Shown piece by piece: positions 20,401-28,377 of a stretch of DNA of 64,000 bases. This stretch comes from Bacteroidales bacterium (GTDB lineage: Bacteria; Bacteroidota; Bacteroidia; Bacteroidales; UBA10428): positions 29,830 through 93,829 of the forward strand of contig JAFGBD010000054.1 in assembly GCA_016933335.1 (NCBI GenBank). Reading direction: 5' to 3'. Under the pieces are notes generated by a model. It worked only from the letters and a program-made list of their open reading frames with translations, ran no database searches and was not told the DNA's origin. The position numbers and the translations under genes were made by a program. Every line of letters begins with the position of its first letter. Within the stretch, counting starts at the first letter, position 1.

Positions 20401-20739
20401 CCCATCCCGGTTGTTGACGCCAACGGTAATCCCACGGGAGAATCGCGGCTTATGTCAACAGCCCAGTCGCAGACCATTGTGAGCTGGTATTATGAGGACG
20501 GAGATTTTCTGAAGATCGATTATCTTACCCTGGGCTATACTTTTAACACTTCGGCCCTGAAGCACATCAACAATTTGAATGTATACCTTTCGGGCGAAAA
20601 CCTGTTATGCCTGACCAAATACAAAGGTCTGGACCCTGAACTGGGTAACGCTAATATTTATGCTCTGGGAGTTGACGGCAGGGACAAATATCCTACCATA
20701 CGCTCATTTTCAATAGGAGTCAGTATTAATTTTAAATAG
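17401..20739 (+). CDS. SusC-family TonB-dependent glycan transporter with STN signalling domain
   Basis: Outer-membrane TonB-dependent transporter that imports oligosaccharides (or glycopeptides) together with its SusD lid. In order: signal peptide (to about LYSQN, residue 44), STN domain (about 46-120: FTVKMENTTMREVLKEIEKQSELRFFYND), carboxypeptidase-regulatory-like domain (about 130-205: VKGTVKSSTSGEPLPGVNVVVKGT), plug with the SusC hallmarks VIVIGYGTQRKADVTSAVASV and LKDASAAAIYGTRGANGVILITT, then a long barrel. 1112 aa is typical. The STN domain shows that it signals to the FecR/ECF pair directly upstream. It is the only SusC in the window and so the likely importer for the whole enzyme set. 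Confidence 0.97.
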   Translation: MKKRKTLCPISNKRTLLKLLLTMKLTLIFILAGVFQLSATLYSQNGLFTVKMENTTMREVLKEIEKQSELRFFYNDLLTNVDKNVTLIADDLKIDELLNKLFHGSDITYKMMENNLVLVSPKALLQQIIVKGTVKSSTSGEPLPGVNVVVKGTTVGVVTDLGGNYEIAVPSSDAVLVFSFVGYLSEEILVGSQTEINVNLVESIESLEEVIVIGYGTQRKADVTSAVASVKKEEFLSGNIQDAAELIKGKVAGLTVTKGTGDPNVESTIRLRGITSMLADITPLVLIDGIEGSLGSVAPENIVSIDVLKDASAAAIYGTRGANGVILITTNSGKRLEQTTINYSAYGTLSGFYKVADFMDPSDIRKGLTTYSDGGWDTDWLSAVSQKGYTQNHNLNITGGTQNTSYSANVGYRKEEGTIKKSNSDELKMQFDLSHWLLDDKVKLNFNLIKGTHKNDVTNASNLGWSNIYRQAVIRNPTEPIYNVDNDPKLRKYYEDWSVFQYYNPVAMIYEHLGEYKSEWTRMTGNITLEPIKGWQTNLKLSTNRSNGNTESYTTRDYYTWKTDGYEGYASKSGRYDELNQMELTSRYDKIFQASHRFSALAGYSYQYEMFERMSASNYNFPTDAYFYNNLYMGAALKEGKAGVGSEKQDSKLIGFFGRISYGFKNKYNILASIRHEGSSKFGANHKWGTFPAVSAGWTMSNESFMNNLTWIDNLKLRIGYGITGIIAGDSYRSLVLFNYSTTSWGYYLNSQGDWAPSLVAASNPNPNLKWEKSGEFNIGVDFGLLNNRLSGSVDYYDKTSSDLLYEYNVPSPPNLYTTTYANAGKIQNRGIELMVRAIPVKTATLQYITTLTAYHNTNKVVSLSNDLYETDNYQDNGWAGDPVSLPTQRLEVGSHFGRYYTLVTAGLSENGLWMVQNPATGLYEEFTAAMATAETSYRQWTGTSAIPKVYLNWDNALRWKNFDLKVQMSSQLGFQIVNEQRMFYENNSISYNRLESAADPIPVVDANGNPTGESRLMSTAQSQTIVSWYYEDGDFLKIDYLTLGYTFNTSALKHINNLNVYLSGENLLCLTKYKGLDPELGNANIYALGVDGRDKYPTIRSFSIGVSINFK

Positions 20740-20748
20740 GAAATCATC

Positions 20749-22497
20749 ATGAAAATGAAAAATATCATATCCATTCTAACTATATTCGTCCTGCTGATGA
20801 TCTTGCCATCATGTACCGACCTGGATGAAACCCTGTACAGTTCGCTTTCTGAAAGCAATATTTCTTATACTGACGAGGAAATAGAAAGTATGTCGGGGCC
20901 TGTATATACCAACCTGCGTTATACTTACTGGGCATGGGAAGGTATGTTCGACCAGTGCGAGGAAAGCGGTGACCTTCTCATGACACCCCTGCGGCCTGGT
21001 GTTGGCTGGGGTGCGCAGTACATTCTGATGCACAAGCATACCTATAATGCCTCAATCGGCCATTTCTATCAGACCTGGTATTATCCCTATGTCGGAATTG
21101 GTTACTCAAATAAATTGCTCGATATGGAAGCGATCCAGGCCGATAAAGAAAAGGTGGCGGAATTTCGTGCCATGAGAGCACTCTACTATTACATCCTGCT
21201 CGACATTTTCCGCAATGTTCCGCTGATCACCACGTCAGACATACCTGCAGGGTTCCTGCCCGTGCAGGAAGATACTGCTGTTGTTTTCGACTTCATCGTT
21301 TCTGAGCTGGATGAAGCAAAACTTGACCTGCCCAAAACCTCGGGTTACGGACGTATGAATTACTATGCAGTCTGTATGACCCTGGCAAAGGCCTATCTGA
21401 ATCACAATGCCTGGTTTTATGGAAATGCTGAAGAGGGCTACACCGATAATATATGGTACGAAAAAGCCCTGGCAGAGGTGAACGAGGTGCTGGCCAATAC
21501 CGGTTATCAGCTTGCAGAAAATTATAAAGATCCGTTCATGGCCGACGGAAGCGGTTGTAAAGAAATAATTTTTGCCATTCCCCTTGACATAGACTATGCA
21601 TCGGCCAACTATCTGAGCAACAAATGCCTCCATTCCGCCAGTGCAGCAACTTTCCTCTATAATTCGGCACCCTGGGACGGAAGCTGTGCCGTGCCGCAAT
21701 TCATAGATACTTACGATCCAGACGATAAACGCAAGACCGATACATGGTTGATTGGTCCGCAGTATTCCTATAAAAAGAACGACGTTGACATAACCATCTA
21801 CCAGTACAATGATTATTTGGAAGCAGGAGATACCGATGGCCTTGAAGCTACTCAAATAAGTACTACTGATGGTCCGCTCAATTACACCGTTTTTGTGCAC
21901 AGTATAGATAATCCGGGAGCCTACAAAATGGAAGGTGCCCGCTTCTGGAAGCAGGAAATCGTTTCGGGACGGGATGGCACCTATGGTACTGATGTCTGTT
22001 TCTACCGGCTGGCCGATGCCATGTTCATCAAGGCGGAATGTTTGCTCCGGTTAGGAAGAGACAAGCAGATTGCTGCAGACCTGGTATCGCAGGTAAGAGC
22101 CCGGTCCTTCCCCGATAATCCGGACAAAGCCATACGTACTGTTGACGACCTTGAGGGTGGCAGCTGTTATGACTATGGTTTGCGTGAAACACAGGTTGAT
22201 GCAGAAAAAAATGATGTGCAGAACTTCACCTATGAAGGAGGTGCAGATATCGAACTGGGCGGTCTTCTCGATGACCTGGCCTGGGAATTCGTTGGAGAGC
22301 ACCACCGTCGCCAGGACCTGATCCGCTTCCGCCTGAAAGACGGCTCACGAAATGTCTTCAACGGAAAATCACGTTTTTGCTATGACGCTTCATCCGTCAA
22401 TCCTGCAGATGACGTGAAGAAAAATGTATATCCTATATATCAGACCTTTCTCGATGCCAATATTAATTTGGTGCAAAATCCGGGTTATGACGAATAA
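20749..22497 (+). CDS. SusD/RagB-family glycan-binding lipoprotein
   Basis: Surface lipoprotein lid for the adjacent SusC. The signal peptide ends in the lipobox LPSC (Cys22). The body shows the helical SusD pattern: an N-terminal LDETLYSSLSES stretch, AEFRAMRALYYYILLDIFRNVPLIT (the TPR-like region) and the C-terminal WEFVGEHHRRQDLIRFR, which is the family's strong C-terminal signature. 582 aa. Only 9 bp separate it from SusC, so the two are one operon. Ligand specificity cannot be read from sequence. Confidence 0.96.
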   Translation: MKMKNIISILTIFVLLMILPSCTDLDETLYSSLSESNISYTDEEIESMSGPVYTNLRYTYWAWEGMFDQCEESGDLLMTPLRPGVGWGAQYILMHKHTYNASIGHFYQTWYYPYVGIGYSNKLLDMEAIQADKEKVAEFRAMRALYYYILLDIFRNVPLITTSDIPAGFLPVQEDTAVVFDFIVSELDEAKLDLPKTSGYGRMNYYAVCMTLAKAYLNHNAWFYGNAEEGYTDNIWYEKALAEVNEVLANTGYQLAENYKDPFMADGSGCKEIIFAIPLDIDYASANYLSNKCLHSASAATFLYNSAPWDGSCAVPQFIDTYDPDDKRKTDTWLIGPQYSYKKNDVDITIYQYNDYLEAGDTDGLEATQISTTDGPLNYTVFVHSIDNPGAYKMEGARFWKQEIVSGRDGTYGTDVCFYRLADAMFIKAECLLRLGRDKQIAADLVSQVRARSFPDNPDKAIRTVDDLEGGSCYDYGLRETQVDAEKNDVQNFTYEGGADIELGGLLDDLAWEFVGEHHRRQDLIRFRLKDGSRNVFNGKSRFCYDASSVNPADDVKKNVYPIYQTFLDANINLVQNPGYDE

Positions 22498-22552
22498 ACC
22501 TTAAATCTGTAATTTACTATTAACTGAATTATTTAACTAAAACACTATTATC

Positions 22553-24025
22553 ATGAAAAAAATCATTTTTAACACATTTGCTTTAGCAGCTATTATCGGA
22601 ATGTTTTTCATCTCGTGTGAGAAGGACGAAAGCGAAAAGCACGAATACACTCCGGAAGAACTGGAGGAAATACGCCGCCAGGATTCCCTGAAGAATATCA
22701 TTCCTGCTGATTATGTGTTCACCCAGGATGTTGTTTTACCCTATTCTGATAACTGGGAAACGGTTACCGTGAAACTGGTAGAGGATAAAGATACCATGAA
22801 ACTACTTGAATTGTTTGAGTACAGTTCAATAGCTGAGCTTGTAGAAGCCCTGGGTACTCTGGAAGGTGATCCTCCGAATCAGGTGCAGACAGGAAACGAC
22901 ATTACCTTCTATGCTTACAATTGGTCTACCAAGTATGTGGTCGACGATCCTTCCACTACAAATAGTTTTGGTCACTGGTTCACTGCCAATGGTGATGTCA
23001 CAACCTGGGGTAATGACCAGATTCTGTATTGTGAAAAAACAGAAGGAACCACCCTTGAATTCAACATCGGGCACCTGCCCGAAGGTCCGGCAGTAGGTGA
23101 TGAGTTTCATATCGTTGAGGCCATGAAATATGATACAACCGAAGTGGCTTTCGTCTTTAATGTGACAATTGCCGATGAAATACCCCTTGTGTACCCCGTA
23201 ACTACCGTTGTGGGCAGCGAGACTGTTGATATTGAAGCAGAACAGAATAATGATTACATACCTACTCTTGCGGCAATTGATGCAGCAGCCATCACCACCG
23301 CCATTGGCATTGCCCCGGGAGATGCTGAACTCTATGGTGTTAATGCCAGCAGTGACTCTTTGTATATAGACGGTTTCACAGCCAACAATGGTTTCTGGTT
23401 CAATACATCAGGTGATGTTTGCAGCTGGGGCAATGAAGGTTGTGTTATGGCGGCTGAATACGATGCTGCTGCCGAAGCTTTCAACCTGTACCAGTTTCCG
23501 GATGGATCCGTTGCAGGAGAGACTTATACAGTCACGCTTGCATTTGTAAACTTAACCAGTCTGCAAGAGTACGATATCGTTATCAACCTGACAGTTACCG
23601 AAGCTGCAGCAGTTTATCCTGAAACAACTCTCGAAGGAACTCAAAACCTGTCTGCATCAGCTGATACTGTTCGGGACTATTCTGCTACTGCGGTTACAGT
23701 GGATACTGCTGCTATTCTTACTGCCATAGGAGTTGGTCCTGCCAGTGCTACACTCTATGGGGTTAACGCAACCACAGATTCACTATATATTGACGGACTT
23801 ACTGCCAATAATGGATGCTGGTTCAATACTGATGGAGATGTTTGTAAATGGGGCGACGCCGGTGCAGCCATAGCAGCTGAATATGATGTATCAACTGGAA
23901 CAATCAATATGTTTCAGCATGGAAATCCGGGAGCAACACAACGAGGTCAGACATATACTGCAAAACTTGCATTTGTTAATGATTCTAAAAGGTATGTTGT
24001 TGTTGTTCAATTCACTATGAATTAA
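22553..24025 (+). CDS. Surface lipoprotein made of three copies of a GDVCxWG module (DUF4859-like)
   Basis: 490-residue lipoprotein (Cys22 in FFISC) placed right after SusD, where SusE/F-type surface glycan-binding proteins usually sit. The mature protein is three tandem copies of one module, about residues 58-207, 214-351 and 353-490. The copies share YGVNA..DSLYIDG..ANNGxWFNTxGDVCxWG, an acidic AAEYD strand, and a closing YT..LAFVN..y.v.i.ft strand. Copies 2 and 3 are nearly alike; copy 1 is divergent (GHWFTANGDVTTWG). The same module ends the next two proteins. I recall such sequences as DUF4859, not verified here. A ligand-binding role at the cell surface is inferred from the position. 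Confidence 0.85.
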   Translation: MKKIIFNTFALAAIIGMFFISCEKDESEKHEYTPEELEEIRRQDSLKNIIPADYVFTQDVVLPYSDNWETVTVKLVEDKDTMKLLELFEYSSIAELVEALGTLEGDPPNQVQTGNDITFYAYNWSTKYVVDDPSTTNSFGHWFTANGDVTTWGNDQILYCEKTEGTTLEFNIGHLPEGPAVGDEFHIVEAMKYDTTEVAFVFNVTIADEIPLVYPVTTVVGSETVDIEAEQNNDYIPTLAAIDAAAITTAIGIAPGDAELYGVNASSDSLYIDGFTANNGFWFNTSGDVCSWGNEGCVMAAEYDAAAEAFNLYQFPDGSVAGETYTVTLAFVNLTSLQEYDIVINLTVTEAAAVYPETTLEGTQNLSASADTVRDYSATAVTVDTAAILTAIGVGPASATLYGVNATTDSLYIDGLTANNGCWFNTDGDVCKWGDAGAAIAAEYDVSTGTINMFQHGNPGATQRGQTYTAKLAFVNDSKRYVVVVQFTMN

Positions 24026-24070
24026 AATTTGAGATAGCAATATCTATCTGATATTAAAGAATATGATATA

Positions 24071-26251
24071 ATGATAAAAGGAAGAGTGAAGGATTTTATA
24101 AAACATAAGCCAAGATATCTTGGCTTATGTTTTTTCCCTGTTTTACTGATACTTTTGCTTTGTTTCACCGGATGTGAGAAAGAAGAGCCGGAAGCCGAAG
24201 CGTATATTTCCATCTCAAAAACCAGCATCTCCATCAGCAGCGCAGGCGGCGAAGAGACCACCCGTATCAAGTCTGATCAGAACTGGAGCATTACCGGGAT
24301 TGACGAGGATTGGATAGAAGCTGACCCGATGAGCGGTGCAGCCGGTGATATGATAGTGGTCACGCTTACGATTGAAGAGAATCCAGATGATACGGTGCGT
24401 ACTGCTGTTATTACAGTAAGATCCGGAGCCTCGGAAAGGGAAATCACCATTACTCAGAAAAGTGCTGCCGGTATAATTGATCCCTCTACCATTGATGTAA
24501 GTAAAATTTACATTCCCCTGGAACTGAAAAACATGGACCTGTACAACAGTTCAAGCACCTGGTTTTTCGGTCGCAGTAAACAGTCAGAACATTTCATTGT
24601 TTTCTGGGGTAAGGGATATGACGAGTATGGGATTGTTACCCCGACAGATTATCCAAATGCGACATACAGGGTTAATGTTGACGATCTGCTTGAAAAGGCG
24701 GAAGAATTCTATGATATGAATGTCAATACGCTGAAATTTGTGACACCCGGTGTATCAAAAACAGACGATTACAAAATGATGATATTCCTGTTGTACCAGA
24801 CCGACTGGCTGGCAACAGGTGCCGGTTATGACAATGTGATAGGTGCTTTATGGGTAAGTCCCGGTACCTGTCAGCCGGTAGGTTCAACGATCGCTCATGA
24901 AATTGGTCACTGTTTCCAGTACCAGGTGTATTGTGATCTCGGAGGTAGTTCCGGCTGGCGATACGGATTCGGCGGTAATGGCGGTAACGGTTACTGGGAA
25001 CAATGTGCTCAGTGGCAGTCGTATCAAAGTTACCCGGAGCAGGCTTTTACATCATACAACTTTGGTGTATATATTGATAACTGTCACCGTTCAACCTTCC
25101 ACGAATGGCAGCGGTATGCCAACTATTTCATCAACTATTACTGGGCGGATAAACATGGCATTGACTTTATCGGGAGGCTGTGGCAGGAATCCGGAGCAAT
25201 TGGCCAGGAGGATCCTGCGCAGGCTTATATGCGTATCACAGGCATCAGCCTGGAAGAATACAACAATGAGCAGTTCGACTATGCCCGTAAAATGGTCACC
25301 TGGGATCTTGATGCTTTTCGTGTGACAGGAGAGAATTACATTGGCTCTCATCATTGTGCCATGGATAAAGTGGAAGATGATTACTGGCAGGTATGTGCCG
25401 GTAATTGCATCGAGAACCATGGTTACAACGTTATCCGGCTGAATGTTCCTGCTGCCGGCACAACCATTACTGCAAACTTTGAAGGCCTGGCAGGCGCCGC
25501 GGGATACAATGCCATCAATGTTCCAAGTGCCGGATGGCGGTACGGATATGTTGCATTGCAAAGCGACGGGACACGTGTTTACAGTGATATGTATTCGGCA
25601 AATACAGGTACGGCCAGCTTTACCTGCCCCGGGAATTGCGATAAAATCTGGTTTGTGGTGAGTGGCGCACCAACATCTTACTGGATGCACCCGTGGGATG
25701 AAGATGCAACCAATGATGAACAATGGCCATACAAGGTCAGGTTCGATGGTACAAACATCCATGGTGTCATTGATTTTACAGAAGAGGATCAGCCTCACGA
25801 TACCTCTTTTGTCTATAATCTGTCCTTCCCGGCCGATGCCAGCGCTTACAGTGGAACAACCGTTTCAATTGATGTTGTCAAGCTGTGCTATTCTTTCGTC
25901 TTGAGCGCGACAGAAATAACATCAAATATAGGCCTGCCGAGTACCACTAAGAAAATCAAGTTCTATGGGGTCAACAATGACGGTACAATGGCAGTGAATG
26001 CCACTGCAAATGGCCTTGGCCACTGGTTCGATGCCAAAGGAGATGTCTGCAGCTGGTCTGCCGCATCTACGGGGACAAATATGGTTTTTTCCGAATTTAA
26101 TGAATCAAGCTTTGTCTTTACCATAGGCCAACACCCTGGAAGATGCACTGCCGGCAATGTCTTTAAGATCAGGCAGGCTATGGTATATTCACCGGCTACC
26201 GGACAGTATTATACTGCAACTTTTGAATTCAACATCACCATTACCAATTAG
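24071..26251 (+). CDS. Lipoprotein: BACON domain + HEIGH metallopeptidase-like domain + GDVCxW module
   Basis: 726-residue lipoprotein (Cys35, FTGC). After the signal comes a BACON domain (about 45-140: ISISKTSISISSAGGEE..W.I..W.....SG..GD..V..T...N......R...I.V). A central domain of about 400 residues follows, with a zinc-peptidase motif H276-E-I-G-H280 in STIAHEIGHCFQYQV and downstream acidic candidates in GYWEQCAQW; I recall such proteins as DUF6055. The last about 130 residues are the GHWFDAKGDVCSW module shared with its neighbours. It is therefore a probable cell-surface peptidase tethered to a glycan- or protein-binding module. The start at 24071 is the only one giving a full signal peptide; a perfect palindrome lies inside its first codons (see findings). 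Confidence 0.82.
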   Translation: MIKGRVKDFIKHKPRYLGLCFFPVLLILLLCFTGCEKEEPEAEAYISISKTSISISSAGGEETTRIKSDQNWSITGIDEDWIEADPMSGAAGDMIVVTLTIEENPDDTVRTAVITVRSGASEREITITQKSAAGIIDPSTIDVSKIYIPLELKNMDLYNSSSTWFFGRSKQSEHFIVFWGKGYDEYGIVTPTDYPNATYRVNVDDLLEKAEEFYDMNVNTLKFVTPGVSKTDDYKMMIFLLYQTDWLATGAGYDNVIGALWVSPGTCQPVGSTIAHEIGHCFQYQVYCDLGGSSGWRYGFGGNGGNGYWEQCAQWQSYQSYPEQAFTSYNFGVYIDNCHRSTFHEWQRYANYFINYYWADKHGIDFIGRLWQESGAIGQEDPAQAYMRITGISLEEYNNEQFDYARKMVTWDLDAFRVTGENYIGSHHCAMDKVEDDYWQVCAGNCIENHGYNVIRLNVPAAGTTITANFEGLAGAAGYNAINVPSAGWRYGYVALQSDGTRVYSDMYSANTGTASFTCPGNCDKIWFVVSGAPTSYWMHPWDEDATNDEQWPYKVRFDGTNIHGVIDFTEEDQPHDTSFVYNLSFPADASAYSGTTVSIDVVKLCYSFVLSATEITSNIGLPSTTKKIKFYGVNNDGTMAVNATANGLGHWFDAKGDVCSWSAASTGTNMVFSEFNESSFVFTIGQHPGRCTAGNVFKIRQAMVYSPATGQYYTATFEFNITITN
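24100..24133. repeat. Perfect 34-bp palindrome across the signal-peptide codons
   Basis: The 17 bases 24100-24116 are the exact reverse complement of 24117-24133, with no spacer. The right arm runs into six T (24130-24135). As RNA it would form a long hairpin with a U tail, that is, an intrinsic-terminator shape, lying 30 to 63 bases after the start codon of the lipoprotein gene and 75 bases after the stop of the gene before. Confidence 0.9.
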
Positions 26252-26300
26252 ATATTTATTCATGTTATTATATCTTAAGGTTTAACCGGGATAACTGCCG

Positions 26301-26362
26301 TTGGTTCCCGTCTTACCGGGAACTCTTCAGACGGGACAGGTTCCCGACATAAAGCCGGAACA
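26301..26362. repeat. Intergenic CGGGA hairpin repeat, copy 1
   Basis: GTTCCCG (26304-26310) pairs with CGGGAAC (26317-26323). An alternative pairing CCCGTCT/AGACGGG (26307-26313 with 26329-26335) is also possible. The part CGGGACAGG.TCCCGACA recurs at 47872-47890. Related hairpins occur near 28295 and 62902, so this is a small dispersed intergenic repeat family. Confidence 0.7.
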
Positions 26363-26451
26363 GGTTATAAAATAGTTATTCAACTGACAAATTTAAATTC
26401 GTTGCACTTATAAAATTTGAGTTCTACTAAATATAAACAGGCAAATCACTT

Positions 26452-28191
26452 ATGGAAATCGCGGAAAAAGTATGGCACAGGGCAAAGGGATTGTTGTATC
26501 TTGCAGCAGTGCTTGGATTGATAATATCTTGCGAAACCCCGGAAACAGAACCGGACAATCTGCATGAGGATAATGAGGAGCCTGCGGCCTGCGAGGTTTT
26601 TGAAATGGAAATCCAGGTGGAGAACAATGCTCCCGTTGTTTCCAGGGAAAAAGAAGAATACCTGAATTGCAGCATTGTCATTAAAGGGATGGACATTTAT
26701 GACGACTACCAGGGGACAGCCCGTATCCGGGGCAGGGGCAATTCTTCATGGTTATGGTACGACAAGAAGCCATACCGCATCAAACTGGATGAGACATCCG
26801 AAATTCTTGGCCTGAAGAGGAACAAAGATTGGGTCTTGCTGCCAAACTACCGCGACCCGACCAACCTGATGAATGCATTTGGATTTGAGGTAGCCGCATG
26901 GTTAGGTCTCCCGTTTACCAACCATACGCGTTTTCTGGAGGTCACCCTGAATGGCGATTACATTGGTTTATATCAGCTGACAGAACAGGTTGAAGAGGGC
27001 GGCAACCGCGTTGACATAGATGAAACTGACGGTATACTCATATGCCTGGATCTGGATGACGGTCCTTCTCTTAATCCGGGTGCCGGTGATAATTTCTGGT
27101 CATCAGTTTTTGAGATGCCCGTATGTGTAAAATATCCCGGGGAACCGTCGGATGGTCAGCTCACTGACATCCGTTATGACTTTGCAAAGCTGGAAAGAGC
27201 GATCTATGATTATAATTACGATTCTGTCGCCGTACTGATGGATATTCACTCCTTTATCGATTACCTGATTGTACAGGAACTGGTTTATAACGTTGAGATT
27301 GATGCACCCAGAAGCGTTTTTATGCACAGAGACAAAGGGGGAAAATATATAATGGGTCCGGTCTGGGATTTCGATGCGGGATTTGATTTCGACTGGAGTA
27401 CCATGTATACCGGGCATAACTATTTCAATGCCCAGGAACTGGTACTTGGAACCGATCCTGCAAATCATAAAGACGGATACAGAATTTCAGATTTCTTCAC
27501 CCAGTTGTTCCGCAACAACCGGTTTGTCGGGGAATATAAAGCCCGATGGAACGAGGTTAAAGATTCTGTTTTTAAGCATGCATGGGAGGTGATGGAGGAA
27601 TATGAGTTCTGTCTGCAGGATGCCATGGCCAGAGATTTTCAGCGATGGCCGATTGACAAAAATTACACCACCGAGATCAATCGGATGGAAGACTGGCTCT
27701 CAAACCGGGTTACCTATCTGACATCTGTTGTCAATGATTATCCCCCTGGAACAGTTCCGACTACCAAAACAGATTGCGGGACGATTTCGTACGATGTGAT
27801 CATGTCTTACAGTCTGGGTTATCATCAGACAGTAACTGTTAATGTTGATGAAAACACCTTACTATCTATGCTGGGGATAACACACGAACAGCTATACAGT
27901 GATGATCTGAGGATCGTACCTTTAAAAACAGATGGATCGGAAGGGATGAACAATACCAACGGTATATTTGGTGGCTGGTTCGAAGCTGACAACAATCCCG
28001 GGTACTGGGCAAATGGTCATGTCTACATCGAGATCTTTGATAATATGACTGTATGGAGTTGCGGTTTAAGGGCTGAAGATGGCTATTGTTCTGTTGGAGA
28101 ACAGCATACTGTGCGCATGCAGTACCAGTTTACACAGGGAACGGAGACCATGACAGTGACTGTTATCGTGAACTTCACCATCGCTGAATGA
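26452..28191 (+). CDS. CotH-kinase-domain lipoprotein with C-terminal GDVCxWG-like module
   Basis: 579-residue lipoprotein (Cys27, LIISC). Residues about 50-415 match the CotH kinase family: RIRGRGNSSW, KKPYRIKLDE, the LGLKRNKDWVLLPNYRDPTNLMN block and the active-site motif GPVWDFDAGF (Asp306 and Asp308). CotH of Bacillus is a secreted protein kinase; PUL-linked members have no known function. The last about 150 residues (YDVIMSYSLGYHQ.., GGWFEADNN.., then FTQGTETMTVTVIVNFTI) are a divergent copy of the module present in the two genes before. It closes the SusC-SusD-lipoprotein series. A surface protein-modifying or protein-binding role on glycoprotein substrates is a guess. Confidence 0.85.
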   Translation: MEIAEKVWHRAKGLLYLAAVLGLIISCETPETEPDNLHEDNEEPAACEVFEMEIQVENNAPVVSREKEEYLNCSIVIKGMDIYDDYQGTARIRGRGNSSWLWYDKKPYRIKLDETSEILGLKRNKDWVLLPNYRDPTNLMNAFGFEVAAWLGLPFTNHTRFLEVTLNGDYIGLYQLTEQVEEGGNRVDIDETDGILICLDLDDGPSLNPGAGDNFWSSVFEMPVCVKYPGEPSDGQLTDIRYDFAKLERAIYDYNYDSVAVLMDIHSFIDYLIVQELVYNVEIDAPRSVFMHRDKGGKYIMGPVWDFDAGFDFDWSTMYTGHNYFNAQELVLGTDPANHKDGYRISDFFTQLFRNNRFVGEYKARWNEVKDSVFKHAWEVMEEYEFCLQDAMARDFQRWPIDKNYTTEINRMEDWLSNRVTYLTSVVNDYPPGTVPTTKTDCGTISYDVIMSYSLGYHQTVTVNVDENTLLSMLGITHEQLYSDDLRIVPLKTDGSEGMNNTNGIFGGWFEADNNPGYWANGHVYIEIFDNMTVWSCGLRAEDGYCSVGEQHTVRMQYQFTQGTETMTVTVIVNFTIAE

Positions 28192-28253
28192 AGATGTCCT
28201 GAACGGGCAGGTAGGTTATCCCGCTAAACAAGGGCAGACTTTAGGTTTATCAC

Positions 28254-28343
28254 GAAGTGAAGCGAATAACTTAGCGAAGCGATCTCATAGCCTGTCCCGA
28301 TTTATCGGGAAGCGAAGCGAATAACTTAGCGAAGCGATCTCAT
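28254..28343. repeat. 35-bp direct repeat with central TCCCGAT hairpin
   Basis: The sequence 28254-28288 recurs at 28309-28343 with one mismatch; 28 bases (28261-28288 and 28316-28343) are identical. Between the copies lies the hairpin TCCCGAT (28295-28301)/ATCGGGA (28304-28310). A third partial GAGCGAAGCGAAT follows at 28344. The AGCGAAGCGA words are repeated inside each unit. It sits directly before the lipoprotein GH51 gene. Confidence 0.85.
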
Positions 28344-28377
28344 GAGCGAAGCGAATGAATAAAACAAATATATTCTC

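Noticed and set aside
28254..28360. CRISPR-like array
   Set aside because: Only two full repeats with a 20-bp hairpin spacer and no cas genes; it is a short direct repeat, not a CRISPR.
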